NCBI RefSeq assembly: GCF_008312935.1
Contig: NZ_VSZO01000001.1
Span: 806,001 to 870,000 of the forward strand
Reading direction: 5' to 3'
Origin: Roseiconus lacunae
GTDB lineage: Bacteria > Planctomycetota > Planctomycetia > Pirellulales > Pirellulaceae
Length of the DNA stretch: 64,000 bases
How positions within the stretch are numbered: position 1 is the first letter of the stretch; each line of letters starts with the position of its first letter. The translations under genes were made by a program, and so were the position numbers. This document shows positions 15,666 to 24,434 of the stretch, piece after piece. A model generated the notes under the pieces. The model was not told where the DNA came from. It did not search any database and saw nothing but the letters and a program-made list of their open reading frames with translations.

Positions 15666-18088
15666 ATGAATCACGCAGTTCGGCGACCGACGCTTTCGCC
15701 GAGCCAGCTCGAAGACCAACGTCGCCGAATGAATCGGTGCCGAACTGGGCCGTCTGGTGTCGGTCGCTTGCCGTCGCCGGATTCGGTGGTCTGCTTGCTT
15801 TCGTCGCGTTCGATCCCGCCGATAGCGTCGAAATCGAACGCGGGGAAGGACTCTGGTTTTCGACCTTTGCGATCGCTGTTTGGACGCTGACATTGGTTTC
15901 CGAACCCTGGCAAGCGTCGCGACGATCCGCCGAGTCAAGCGATCGTTCCGGATTCATCGATCGTTGCTTTGGTGATGTGACGATCGATACCGCGGCCTGG
16001 CTGCTGGCGATTTGGATGATGATGGCGGCACTGGCGATGTGCCCGCCGGGTAACTTGCGGTCGGCGACAAATGAAGCATGGTTTTGGGTCGCTGCCGCAG
16101 CGACACTGACCGCCGCGCGGCGACTGCTTGTCGAGCGATCCTGTCGCATGATGGCGTTTGCTTTGCTGATTGCGATGACATTCGCGATGGCACTCGATGC
16201 CTGCTATGAATTGGCGGTGGAGTTACCTCGAATGCGAGCGGAATACTTGGCTGATCCGGACGAGATGCTCCGGCAGGCCGGCATTGACGCGCCGCGGCAA
16301 TCGGCGGCGCGCATGGTGTTTGCCAATCGATTGCTCGATGGTGGGCCAACCTCGACGTACCTGCTCGCCAATTCACTTGCCGCGGTACTTTCACTGCCAA
16401 TCTTGGCGGGCGTCTTAGCAGTCATTCATTGGCGGCGCAAACGAGCGTCGCTGGGTACGGCCGGGCTTGGTTTGATTGCTATCTCGGTCGGAGGCCTTGC
16501 GCTCGTTGGAACCCAAAGCCGCAGCGGCTTGCTGGCGTGCATCCTAGCAGCGGTCTATTTAACATTTCGGATGAACGGCAGTGACGACGCGATCGCCGCG
16601 GACACCACGGAGGACTCTGCCCCAACGTCTTTGGGACCTTCAAGGCCCGCGTGGTGGCAACGATCCTTGGTGCCGTCGATCGTCGGTGTGATCGCGGTCG
16701 CGTTTGGCTTTGTGTCGGTAGGTCTGCTTTCGGATGCCGAATGGATCGATGCGGCCCCCTCGTCACTGCTATTCCGGCTTCAGTACTGGAAATCCACTTT
16801 GGCGATGCTGGCCGACCATCCTTGGTTCGGTGCCGGACCAGGTACATTCCAAGCGATGTACCTGCAGTACCGGCTTCCCCAAGCTAACGAAACGATCGCG
16901 GACCCTCATAACTTTGTTTTCGAAACCCTAGCCGCAGGTGGCATCGTCGCCGGTGCGTTGTTGCTGACGCTGGCAATCCTGCTCGTTCGCGCTTACCGCC
17001 GATCGCAACCCGACACCACTAGACGACAGCCGGCCTTGCCCGATTCAAGTAGCACGCCGTTCGCGGATCACCAGTTGGCGATGAAGATGGCGATCGGAGC
17101 GGTGGTTTCATCGGGTGTGATTTGTTTGTTATCGATCGCGGCTGGCAACCTACCGAAACTCGGTCAAATTCTTCTGGTGATGCCCGGGGCGATTGCCGCT
17201 GGAACGCTGGCATGGAAATCGCGATCGCGACTGACGGCACTCATACCTTGGGCGGGGGCGGTGCTGATCGCGATGCTCCTCCATCTCTGTGTTTCGGGCG
17301 GCTGGACGGTCCCGGGTGTGGCGGTGGTGATCTGGATTGCGGTCGCCATCTTGGTACCGCACGAAAGTGGTGCCTTGGGAAATACCGGTGCGTCGCGGCA
17401 CGGCCGATCGCGCCGCAATGCCTCGCTTTGGATGCTTTCGCTGGGGCTGATTTTGCTACTGACTATCCGAACGACCTCACTGGTTCCGGTGACCTCTGCC
17501 GGTACGGCGATGTCGCGGGCCGAGTATGCCGCCCAATCGGGCTTGGCTGCCAAGGCGATCATAGACATCGAATCGGCTGTCGCACACGATCCTTGGGGAA
17601 CGGCGCCGGCGATTTGGCACAGCGATCTGCTGAAAACCAAGCTGATCAACGAAGGCGACACCGTCCGCCATCGTAGCGAATGGGAATCCGCCGCCGATGA
17701 GGTCCTGCGCAGGTGTGGAATCGACCCGATCGCCCGTCGTTCCGTGGCCGAACAATACCTGCACGTTTACCAGTGTTTCGGGAAAGCGGCTGACCTTGAG
17801 CGAGCCGACCAGATGCTGATGGATCTGTGCCGTGACAACCCCACCGATGTGTCATTGGTCGCCCAGGCCGCCTTGGTGGCACACCAGCAAGGCCGTGGCG
17901 CCGAAGCGAAACGATTGGCCCAGCAAGCGAGGGGGCTTTCAACGCTCGGTGAAAATGTCGTCCGGCTGCTTGGGCTGCAGTTTGCGTACGTTGTTCGGCC
18001 CATCGGCCCTGCCGCCGTCAACGCCCCCGTTCAGGAACGGATTAAAGTGCAATTTAGCCGAATCCCTGGCTGGCCCAGCGAACCATAG
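15641..18088 (+). CDS. O-antigen ligase-like polytopic membrane protein with TPR-like tail
   Basis: ATG at 15641 (MAKAKRRVNESR) gives 815 residues; a frame opens earlier but would overlap far into the previous gene. Many membrane helices follow, with the Wzy/WaaL core pattern LVGTQSRSGLLACI and then HPWFGAGPGTFQAMYLQYR and DPHNFVFETLAAGG, which match the family's large periplasmic loop and its end. After the last helix (about residue 620) comes a soluble helical region (AAQSGLAAKAIIDIESAVAH, LERADQMLMDLCRDNPTD) resembling TPR units. Likely joins or polymerises surface glycan units, partnered with the sugar-phosphate transferase it overlaps. Confidence 0.85.
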   Translation: MAKAKRRVNESRSSATDAFAEPARRPTSPNESVPNWAVWCRSLAVAGFGGLLAFVAFDPADSVEIERGEGLWFSTFAIAVWTLTLVSEPWQASRRSAESSDRSGFIDRCFGDVTIDTAAWLLAIWMMMAALAMCPPGNLRSATNEAWFWVAAAATLTAARRLLVERSCRMMAFALLIAMTFAMALDACYELAVELPRMRAEYLADPDEMLRQAGIDAPRQSAARMVFANRLLDGGPTSTYLLANSLAAVLSLPILAGVLAVIHWRRKRASLGTAGLGLIAISVGGLALVGTQSRSGLLACILAAVYLTFRMNGSDDAIAADTTEDSAPTSLGPSRPAWWQRSLVPSIVGVIAVAFGFVSVGLLSDAEWIDAAPSSLLFRLQYWKSTLAMLADHPWFGAGPGTFQAMYLQYRLPQANETIADPHNFVFETLAAGGIVAGALLLTLAILLVRAYRRSQPDTTRRQPALPDSSSTPFADHQLAMKMAIGAVVSSGVICLLSIAAGNLPKLGQILLVMPGAIAAGTLAWKSRSRLTALIPWAGAVLIAMLLHLCVSGGWTVPGVAVVIWIAVAILVPHESGALGNTGASRHGRSRRNASLWMLSLGLILLLTIRTTSLVPVTSAGTAMSRAEYAAQSGLAAKAIIDIESAVAHDPWGTAPAIWHSDLLKTKLINEGDTVRHRSEWESAADEVLRRCGIDPIARRSVAEQYLHVYQCFGKAADLERADQMLMDLCRDNPTDVSLVAQAALVAHQQGRGAEAKRLAQQARGLSTLGENVVRLLGLQFAYVVRPIGPAAVNAPVQERIKVQFSRIPGWPSEP

Positions 18089-18212
18089 GGCTGGGATTCC
18101 CGTAGCACCGGGCACGTTCTGGTCTCGGAACGATTTCCCCCATTGGCATTTTGCCACTTCATTCGCGCAGACTCATTTGACTCGCACAGACTACGCACAG
18201 GACAGAAATCCC

Positions 18213-19445
18213 GTGAAATACTTCTGGCTCATCCTATTGCTATCCGTCGTGATCGGTGCATCGATCGGTTGGACCACGAATTTTGTTCAGTACGGACGCC
18301 GCGATGCGTATTTTGGCGAAATTGACTTCACCGGTCATGTCACCGCCGACAACGTGATGGAACATCTCAAACAGTTCCACAGTGACAGTTCTGCGGTAGC
18401 CGAAGTCGACGGCGAAGCCACTCATGACTTCGGCGCGATGCCACCCAACACCAAGGGGAAGCACACATTTGTCATCAAAAACACCGGCAGCGAACCGTTG
18501 ACTTTGGAACTCGGTGCGACGACTTGTAAATGCACGCTCGGGTCACTCGAAGACAGCTCTGTCGCACCCGGTGAAACGACTTCCGTGGAGATGGAGTGGA
18601 CTGTCGCATCGGATAAAACCACCTTCGAACAGTCCGCCGAATTGCGAACCAACGATCCCAGCAACCCCGCAATTCGATTGGTGGTGATGGGGCGGATCAT
18701 CCGAGACATCGAACTGGAACCCGAGTTGATTTCTTTTGGCGAAGTCACCGTCGGGGAACCGCTCGAAATGTCGACTAAGTTCTACAACTACCTGGATGAT
18801 GACATCGAACTGATCGAAGGCGAATTCAGCAGCGAATCAATGACCGAACTAGCCGAGGTCACATTCGAGGAATTCGAGTTGTCCGAAGCCGACGGCACGC
18901 ACCAGCACGCTAACCAAGGTTTTAACGTCGTCGCCAAAGTCAAACCGGGACTTCGCCAAGGGCCGATGGCCACGCGTTTGATCATGGTGTTCAAGAAGCT
19001 TAACGAAGCCGGTGAACCGGTCGGCGACAAGCTTTACGGAAGCGCCGAAGTTGCTGGCAAAATCGTCGGCCCCTTATCGATGCTCGAAAATACGCACCTC
19101 AAAACCACCGACAAGGGTGGATACTACTGGAACCTCGGCCGACTTGGCCCTGACGATAAAAAAGAGTTTAAGGCCCTTCTGGCGCTTAAGGGTAGCGAGA
19201 AGGACGGAACAAGCCTTACGATTGGCGAGACTTACCCAAAGGGCGTCGTCAGCGCAGAACTCGGAAAGCCCATCGGACGTGGGAAGACACGACTTTTTCC
19301 GATCACACTGAAACTGACGGCAGGCGAAGAGACGGTCGACTTGTTGGGCAAGAACAAGGAGGACTTTGGTTGGGTATGGATCGAATCCGATAATCCCAAG
19401 GTCGGCCGCATGCGTGTCGCGGTCAAAGTCATGATCGAACCCTAA
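18213..19445 (+). CDS. Membrane-anchored DUF1573 protein
   Basis: GTG at 18213 with an upstream AGGACAG gives about 410 residues: an N-terminal membrane anchor (KYFWLILLLSVVIGASIGWT) and then a DUF1573 immunoglobulin-like domain, DFGAMPPNTKGKHTFVIKNT followed by GATTCKCTLGSL. DUF1573 domains are common in Bacteroidetes and Planctomycetes and are of unknown function. A second Ig-like region follows (ISFGEVTVGEPLEMSTKFYN). The next gene encodes an exported metallophosphatase-cytochrome; the pair may be co-expressed but 270 nt lie between them. Confidence 0.85.
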   Translation: MKYFWLILLLSVVIGASIGWTTNFVQYGRRDAYFGEIDFTGHVTADNVMEHLKQFHSDSSAVAEVDGEATHDFGAMPPNTKGKHTFVIKNTGSEPLTLELGATTCKCTLGSLEDSSVAPGETTSVEMEWTVASDKTTFEQSAELRTNDPSNPAIRLVVMGRIIRDIELEPELISFGEVTVGEPLEMSTKFYNYLDDDIELIEGEFSSESMTELAEVTFEEFELSEADGTHQHANQGFNVVAKVKPGLRQGPMATRLIMVFKKLNEAGEPVGDKLYGSAEVAGKIVGPLSMLENTHLKTTDKGGYYWNLGRLGPDDKKEFKALLALKGSEKDGTSLTIGETYPKGVVSAELGKPIGRGKTRLFPITLKLTAGEETVDLLGKNKEDFGWVWIESDNPKVGRMRVAVKVMIEP

Positions 19446-19518
19446 ATTTTGATTCGGCAGCACCGCTGCGGGGCATCCTCGGATCGAGTTAGTGCTCCGC
19501 CTGGACCAAATGCGCGGG

Positions 19519-19553
19519 TTCGGCTCATCAGCCGGCGTTCGGCTCATCAGCCG
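19519..19553. repeat. Tandem 16-nt hairpin repeat
   Basis: The unit TTCGGCTCATCAGCCG occurs twice, at 19519-19534 and 19538-19553, separated by GCG. Each unit is a small palindrome (CGGCT-CATC-AGCCG). It lies in the gap between the DUF1573 gene and the cytochrome gene. Confidence 0.85.
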
Positions 19554-19556
19554 ACG

Positions 19557-19598
19557 GGCGTTAGCCCCGGTTGTTGCACCGAATCCGTGGCTAACGCC
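19557..19598. repeat. GCTAACGCC-type hairpin repeat
   Basis: A 14-nt stem (GGCGTTAGCCCCGG with CCGTGGCTAACGCC, 13 of 14 paired) around a 14-nt loop. The GTTAGC/GCTAAC core also appears in the hairpin at 21787-21824. I believe related repeats are common in Rhodopirellula-type genomes, but this could not be checked here. Confidence 0.75.
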
Positions 19599-19715
19599 AT
19601 GCGGCTAAACCTAACTTCAAAGGTTGACGAAGCACTAGTGAAACAGCCCATGCAACCGTTTTCAGCTGCGTTTCGATCTCGAATTTTATCCGGCCCCTCC
19701 GCCAGGAGCCCCCGT

Positions 19716-21737
19716 ATGCCGTCAAGACTCGGGGTTTCGGCGATGCTTATCGCCGCCGGCTTAGGCAGTCTTGCCGGCTGTAACGACGGCCCAACCCCGG
19801 GCGAATCGCGAACGGCCAAATCGATCGATCGCCAATTGGCCCCTGTCGCCGAAACAGACGCGGCGTTCAAACACATCGATGATCAACCTTCGCTCGACTT
19901 TCGCGCCTCCTGGATCAAAGACGAACTGAAGCGGGCCGCCCGCGAAGAAGCGGTGATCACACGTTACGCGAAGTTCAGCGATGACGTTGAAGCCGATGCA
20001 ATGACGCCGCCTTCGAATCCTCAGTTCGGCCCCGCCACACGCTTGGTTCAGGCCCCTCTTGCCAAGCCTGCCAGTTCACCGCCGCTCTCTTCGGATGATC
20101 CTTCGGCCAGTCCGAGCCTCTCTGATACCGGGCCGATCGAAGTCGTGCCGACGCCTCAGCCACGCCCCGAGATGAAAGGCGAATTGATCCCCACCCCACA
20201 GGGCCTGCCTGAATCTTTCGATGGTGCTGAAGAAACACCACCGATGGCTCGCATTGCTGCCGATGTCGCCGATTCGAAAGCCGAAGCGCCAAGTAAGGAC
20301 CTGACAGCTCCAGCCCTGATTGACCCGACGACCGAGGCTGGCATGGTCGCCGATGATGGCCCCGAAGACTACAACACTTGGCCAGCCCCAGATGTTTTGC
20401 TGTTCTTTACCGGTAACCAGCACGGCTATATCGAACCGTGTGGCTGCACCGGACTTGAGAATCAAAAAGGCGGCGTCGCACGACGTTATACCTTTATGGA
20501 GCAGCTTCGCAAAAAAGGCTGGGATCTGATTCCGGTCGACGCCGGAAACCAAATTCGCCGGATCGTCCCCCAAGCGGCGATCAAGTTCGAACGATCGACG
20601 ACGGCACTCAAGGAAATGAAGTACCAGGCGGTCGGTTACGGTCCGTCCGATTTGCGGATCGGTGCGGGTGATTTGATCGCGATGGCGTACTCCGACGAAC
20701 AGATGTTCGTCTCCGGCAACGTCACGATCTTCGAACCGGAATTGCTTCCGACCTATAAGGTGATTCGGCGCGGCGAGTGGAAAATCGGCGTGACGTCGAT
20801 TCTTGATCCCGACGCACTCGAAGCAGCGACCGGTTCAGACATCACCGTCTCGCCAATGAAAGAAGCCGCCCAAGCGGCCCTCAAATCGATGAACGGCGAC
20901 GGGGCAGAGTTTCGTGTGCTGACTTTCTTCGGCGAAGAAGAAGCGGCGAAGAAATTGATGACCGACGTTCAAGGTTTTGACCTGATTGTCGTCTCCGGGG
21001 GCTATGGCGAACCGCTGTATCGTCCACAACCGATCGAAGGTTCCAAAACCAAATTGATCGTGACCGGCAACAAAGGCATGTATGCCGGCTTGGTTGGCCT
21101 CTATCAAAACCAGCCGATGAAGTACGCCCGCGTTGCTTTGACTCATGAGTTCGAAGACGCACCGGAAATGCGCAAACTGATGGCCGACTACCAAAAGCAA
21201 CTTGAACAACTGGGCTTCAGCGGTCTCGGTATCACGCCGATGCCGCATCGTTCTGGCAACACGTTTGTCGGAAGCGAAGCCTGCAAGGATTGCCACGAGA
21301 ATGCCTACGATATCTGGGAAGGTTCCATGCATGCCTTGGCGACCGAGCACTTGGTTGAGCCACCGGCCGAGCGCGGGGATGTCCCACGTCACTTCGATCC
21401 GGAATGCCTAAGCTGTCATGTGACCGGCTGGAACCCGCAAGGCTATTACCCATACAAATCCGGTTACATGGATCTGACGAGCACCGCGCATTTGGGCGGC
21501 AACGGCTGCGAGAATTGCCACGGTCCGGGGTCAGCCCACGTCGCCGCCGAAAGCAACAAGGCCAACACACCCGAGATCGAATCACTTCGCAAGAAACTGC
21601 GACTGCAAGTTCAGCTGCCAATCGAAAAGGCTCGAGAACACTGCATGGAGTGCCATGACCTCGATAACAGTCCCGACTTCCATGACGAGGGCGCCTTCGA
21701 AGACATCTATTGGCCCGAGATTGAACACAACGATTGA
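19716..21737 (+). CDS. Lipoprotein: metallophosphatase-like domain fused to tetrahaem cytochrome c
   Basis: ATG at 19716 has AGGAG seven bases upstream and gives a lipoprotein signal, MPSRLGVSAMLIAAGLGSLAGC with the Cys at 22; a longer frame reaches back to 19449 across repeats and is rejected. A Pro/Ser-rich spacer (to about residue 215) is followed by a calcineurin/5'-nucleotidase-like domain (VLLFFTGNQHGYIEPCGCTG, LIPVDAGNQ, VGYGPSDL). The C-terminal part has four CxxCH haem sites: CKDCH, CLSCH, CENCH and CMECH, resembling the cytochrome c-554 family. About 673 residues. Likely an extracytoplasmic redox protein; substrate unknown. Confidence 0.9.
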   Translation: MPSRLGVSAMLIAAGLGSLAGCNDGPTPGESRTAKSIDRQLAPVAETDAAFKHIDDQPSLDFRASWIKDELKRAAREEAVITRYAKFSDDVEADAMTPPSNPQFGPATRLVQAPLAKPASSPPLSSDDPSASPSLSDTGPIEVVPTPQPRPEMKGELIPTPQGLPESFDGAEETPPMARIAADVADSKAEAPSKDLTAPALIDPTTEAGMVADDGPEDYNTWPAPDVLLFFTGNQHGYIEPCGCTGLENQKGGVARRYTFMEQLRKKGWDLIPVDAGNQIRRIVPQAAIKFERSTTALKEMKYQAVGYGPSDLRIGAGDLIAMAYSDEQMFVSGNVTIFEPELLPTYKVIRRGEWKIGVTSILDPDALEAATGSDITVSPMKEAAQAALKSMNGDGAEFRVLTFFGEEEAAKKLMTDVQGFDLIVVSGGYGEPLYRPQPIEGSKTKLIVTGNKGMYAGLVGLYQNQPMKYARVALTHEFEDAPEMRKLMADYQKQLEQLGFSGLGITPMPHRSGNTFVGSEACKDCHENAYDIWEGSMHALATEHLVEPPAERGDVPRHFDPECLSCHVTGWNPQGYYPYKSGYMDLTSTAHLGGNGCENCHGPGSAHVAAESNKANTPEIESLRKKLRLQVQLPIEKAREHCMECHDLDNSPDFHDEGAFEDIYWPEIEHND

Positions 21738-21786
21738 TCAATGACGGCAAGGAAACGTCGTCGAGCCCTTGTAGCGAAGCCCGCGG

Positions 21787-21824
21787 TTAGCGCCGTCGGC
21801 TTAAAGGTAAGCCGAACGCGCTAA
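21787..21824. repeat. GCTAA-type imperfect hairpin
   Basis: TTAGCGCCGTCGGCTTA pairs with TAAGCCGAACGCGCTAA (15 of 17 positions) around a short loop. Its right end merges with the left end of the 178-bp dispersed repeat. Confidence 0.75.
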
Positions 21825-21997
21825 GCAGGTAAACACGAGTCTTTGGGTTTAACCATCTGGATAACACCCTCACGCTTGCGGGAGGGTCGGACGAGCAAAC
21901 GGCCGGGGAGGGTGCCCTCTCCGGGCCTGAAGGCCCGACTCTCCCAGTGGGAGAGTGAAATGACTTAAGCCGAATCATTCGTGTTCAACTGCTTAGC
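21820..21997 (+). repeat. MITE-like dispersed repeat, copy A
   Basis: A 178-bp element with near-perfect 19-nt terminal inverted repeats: GCTAAGCAGGTAAACACGA at the left and the reverse complement of GCTAAGCAGTTGAACACGA at the right (17 of 19 identical). Inside are G/C-rich palindromes. A second copy in the opposite direction lies at 45461-45636; hand alignment of the shared 174 bases gives 164 identities. It has no coding capacity. It sits between the cytochrome gene and purQ; the whole 21738-22058 gap is filled by this and the hairpin before it. Confidence 0.88.
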
Positions 21998-22058
21998 GTC
22001 GGCCCCCAAGCTGGCCCCCTACGATTTCAGGGTTGTTTCTCAGCCGAGGCGGCGCTGA

Positions 22059-22877
22059 TTATTCAAACCAGTTGACGGCGTTCTGGAACATCGCCAAACC
22101 GTCGCCGACTTCGGGTTGCTCGGTACGACGTGTCCAATACGGGTGCTGCGTCGGATCGATGTGACGCTCGGGGTGCGGCATCAATCCAAAGACACGACCG
22201 CTGGCATCACAAACACCGGCGACATTTGCGTCGGCACCGTTCGGATTCGCTGGAAACTCGATCACGTTGTCTTCGACACCGCTATCGGCATCACGCGTGT
22301 AACGCAAGCACAGTCGCCCAGCTTGCTTCAGTTCATCGAGGACCGCTTCACTGCGGGCGACAAACTTTCCTTCGGCATGAGCCATCGGCAGGTACATGTG
22401 CCGGATGCCTCGCAAGAACGCGCAGGCACCTTGCTCACCACCGGCGGTATCGGTCGCCAAATGAACCCAGCGGTCTTCGAAGCGGCCGTGGTTATTCCAG
22501 GCCAACGTCGCGGGCTGCTCACCTTCGGCGGCGGCGACGTTTTCGGTCAGTACGCCCAACCGCATCAGAACCTGCATCCCATTGCAGATCCCCAGCACCA
22601 GACGATCGCCTTTGCCGTGCACGAACGTATCGACCAAATCGGCCAAGTGGTTTTGCAGTCGTGTGGCTAGGATTCGACCGGCAGCGATGTCGTCGCCATA
22701 GCTGAATCCACCGGGGACGCACAGAATTTGGTAGCGGTCTTTCAGCGCGGCGTTTTCGGCCAGACGATTGACGTGAACCCGCTCGCATTCGGCGCCGGCA
22801 CGCTCGAACGCATACGCGGTTTCTTCATCACAGTTGGTGCCCGGGGCTCGTAAGACGAGGACTCGTGGTCGCGGCAT
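22059..22877 (-). CDS. purQ: Phosphoribosylformylglycinamidine synthase, glutaminase subunit
   Basis: PurQ releases ammonia from glutamine for FGAM synthesis in purine biosynthesis. The 272-residue protein is a class I glutamine amidotransferase: VLVLRAPGTNCDEETAYAFE at the N-terminus, VPGGFSYGDDIAAGRI, the nucleophile Cys in LGICNGMQVLMRLG, and the His-Glu pair in GLMPHPERHIDP. It is longer than Bacillus PurQ (about 227) and resembles the extended type, with extra sequence around ATDTAGGEQGACAFLRG. It is a single gene here; purL and purS are not in the window. Confidence 0.95.
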   Translation of the reverse strand: MPRPRVLVLRAPGTNCDEETAYAFERAGAECERVHVNRLAENAALKDRYQILCVPGGFSYGDDIAAGRILATRLQNHLADLVDTFVHGKGDRLVLGICNGMQVLMRLGVLTENVAAAEGEQPATLAWNNHGRFEDRWVHLATDTAGGEQGACAFLRGIRHMYLPMAHAEGKFVARSEAVLDELKQAGRLCLRYTRDADSGVEDNVIEFPANPNGADANVAGVCDASGRVFGLMPHPERHIDPTQHPYWTRRTEQPEVGDGLAMFQNAVNWFE

Positions 22878-22915
22878 TGCTTGGCGGTCAGTACGGTGTC
22901 AGTTAAAAGTGCTCA

Positions 22916-22933
22916 GCCGCCGGTTTCGGCGGC
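22916..22933. terminator. GC-rich hairpin between purQ and arrestin-like gene
   Basis: A perfect 7-bp stem, GCCGCCG with CGGCGGC around GTTT. In the minus direction it follows the arrestin-like gene by about 80 nt and is followed by TGAGCACTTTT, so it could be a weak terminator for that gene; the T-run is short. Confidence 0.4.
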
Positions 22934-23015
22934 CTTTCCTCCAGACAGCCGTCCATCCGCGCCACCTGGAAATGCCGAGTTTATTGGTTCGAAACGACCT
23001 TTCCTAGGGCCGCAC

Positions 23016-24434
23016 CTACGGCAGAACCTTCACTTGCAACCGTTCGTGGTCGTGATCCCACCCCACGACGGCCCCTCGGATGGTGAGACGATCGCGTCCG
23101 GCCTGTTCATACTCATCCGCCAAATGACGCGGGATATACAATACCAGCGGCAACGGCGGCTCGTCGTGCCGAGCCCAGACGGCGTAGCCATCGTCGTACA
23201 CGTGCGGATCCTCTTTGCCGCTGTAGAGCAGCCGCCGCTCGATAAATACATCCATGTCAAACGTCATCCCCGAAACCGCGTCGATCAACAAGTCAATCCG
23301 TTGATCGTCACCACGAGAATCCCACAAATGGCTCGCGGTTTCGACGAACGTTATCTCCGACTCGATCTCCTGCTGTCCCGTTTGTTCAAGCGAAGATCCA
23401 TCGGCGTGATCCATCGGCGCCAACCTTGCGCGATCGGCCTCCTCCGGCGCCGCGTCCTGATCTGGAAAGACATCGAACGCCAGCGACTTTGTCCAATCAG
23501 GCCAGCGAGGAATGTCGACCCGCAAGTCTACCGTCCACTTCAAATCATTGTCGGCTAGATCAAATGAGTAGGGCGCGTCACTTGGCACGGGGATATCGAA
23601 ACTGAATGCTTGCTGGTCCCCGGGTTCGATCACGGTCGTTCCTAACAACTCAACCTCGGTTTGATAGAACTGCTTGCGGTGCGTCGTCCGATTACTACCG
23701 CTACCGCTGACGGCGACTTCGCTTCCGTTCAGCGTCGCGGTGATCCGGTTGATGTTGACACGTCGCTTCGGCTGGAACCCCAATTTCACGTTCACGGTTC
23801 CGCCGGGATGTACCTCGGGGGTCATCAGCTCGGACTCGACGTTTCCTAGCAAGAACTTTGGAAGCACCGTTTTCGCCGCCAACAGGGCGGACAACGGAAC
23901 GATAAAGACGCCGATAAACAATCCGGCAAACGGATTCGCGATCAGCACAGCGATCATGCCGCCGAATGCCGCGATCAGCGCCAAGATGACGATGGCTGCC
24001 ACGGCATTGCCAATACAACCGGTCAATTCGGTGGACTGATTCTTGATCGTCTCCGGCCGTTTGTGGGGCCGCACGATGTACTCTGCGGACGCCTTTGGGT
24101 CGAACGCCCAGGGGATTTTAACTCGCACATCGATGTAGTGATCGACGTTGATGTAACTCCCGTGATAGCTAGGTGGCCAATCTGCGACAGTCAATTCGAA
24201 GCGATACGCCTCGCGCCGTCCCGGCTCCCACTGTCCGGAGAACAATGTCACCTTTTCGGCTGTTCCCTTGGCGACATTGCCGCGACCGTGCGTACGCCAA
24301 CCGGACTGAACCTCGAGTGCTTTGCAATTAACACTCGTATCGGTTTCGACGTTAACCGACCCACGTACTTTTTCGCCGCCCCGATAAATGCGATCAGGCT
24401 CGTCAAGTTCAATCGATAAATCGCAGTTCGCCAT
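23016..24434 (-). CDS. Arrestin-fold membrane protein
   Basis: A 472-residue protein with no close functional match that I can name. The N-terminal 125 residues look like an arrestin/SpoOM-type beta-sandwich (LSIELDEPDRIYRGGEKVRG, then FELTVADWPPSYHGSYINVD). A central membrane region follows (AVAAIVILALIAAFGGMIAV and IANPFAGLFIGVFIVPLSAL). A second arrestin-like domain comes next (ELMTPEVHPGGTVNVKLGFQ, FSFDIPVPSDAPYSFDLADN) and an acidic C-terminal domain ends VVGWDHDHERLQVKVLP. The start overlaps the end of the AAA ATPase gene by 26 nt, so the two are probably one transcription unit. Role is unknown; arrestin-like domains usually bind proteins. Confidence 0.8.
   Translation of the reverse strand: MANCDLSIELDEPDRIYRGGEKVRGSVNVETDTSVNCKALEVQSGWRTHGRGNVAKGTAEKVTLFSGQWEPGRREAYRFELTVADWPPSYHGSYINVDHYIDVRVKIPWAFDPKASAEYIVRPHKRPETIKNQSTELTGCIGNAVAAIVILALIAAFGGMIAVLIANPFAGLFIGVFIVPLSALLAAKTVLPKFLLGNVESELMTPEVHPGGTVNVKLGFQPKRRVNINRITATLNGSEVAVSGSGSNRTTHRKQFYQTEVELLGTTVIEPGDQQAFSFDIPVPSDAPYSFDLADNDLKWTVDLRVDIPRWPDWTKSLAFDVFPDQDAAPEEADRARLAPMDHADGSSLEQTGQQEIESEITFVETASHLWDSRGDDQRIDLLIDAVSGMTFDMDVFIERRLLYSGKEDPHVYDDGYAVWARHDEPPLPLVLYIPRHLADEYEQAGRDRLTIRGAVVGWDHDHERLQVKVLP

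Noticed and set aside
19449-19715. Longer frame before the cytochrome lipoprotein
   Set aside because: It would read through the hairpin repeats and place the lipobox far inside; ATG at 19716 has a clear AGGAG and a proper signal.
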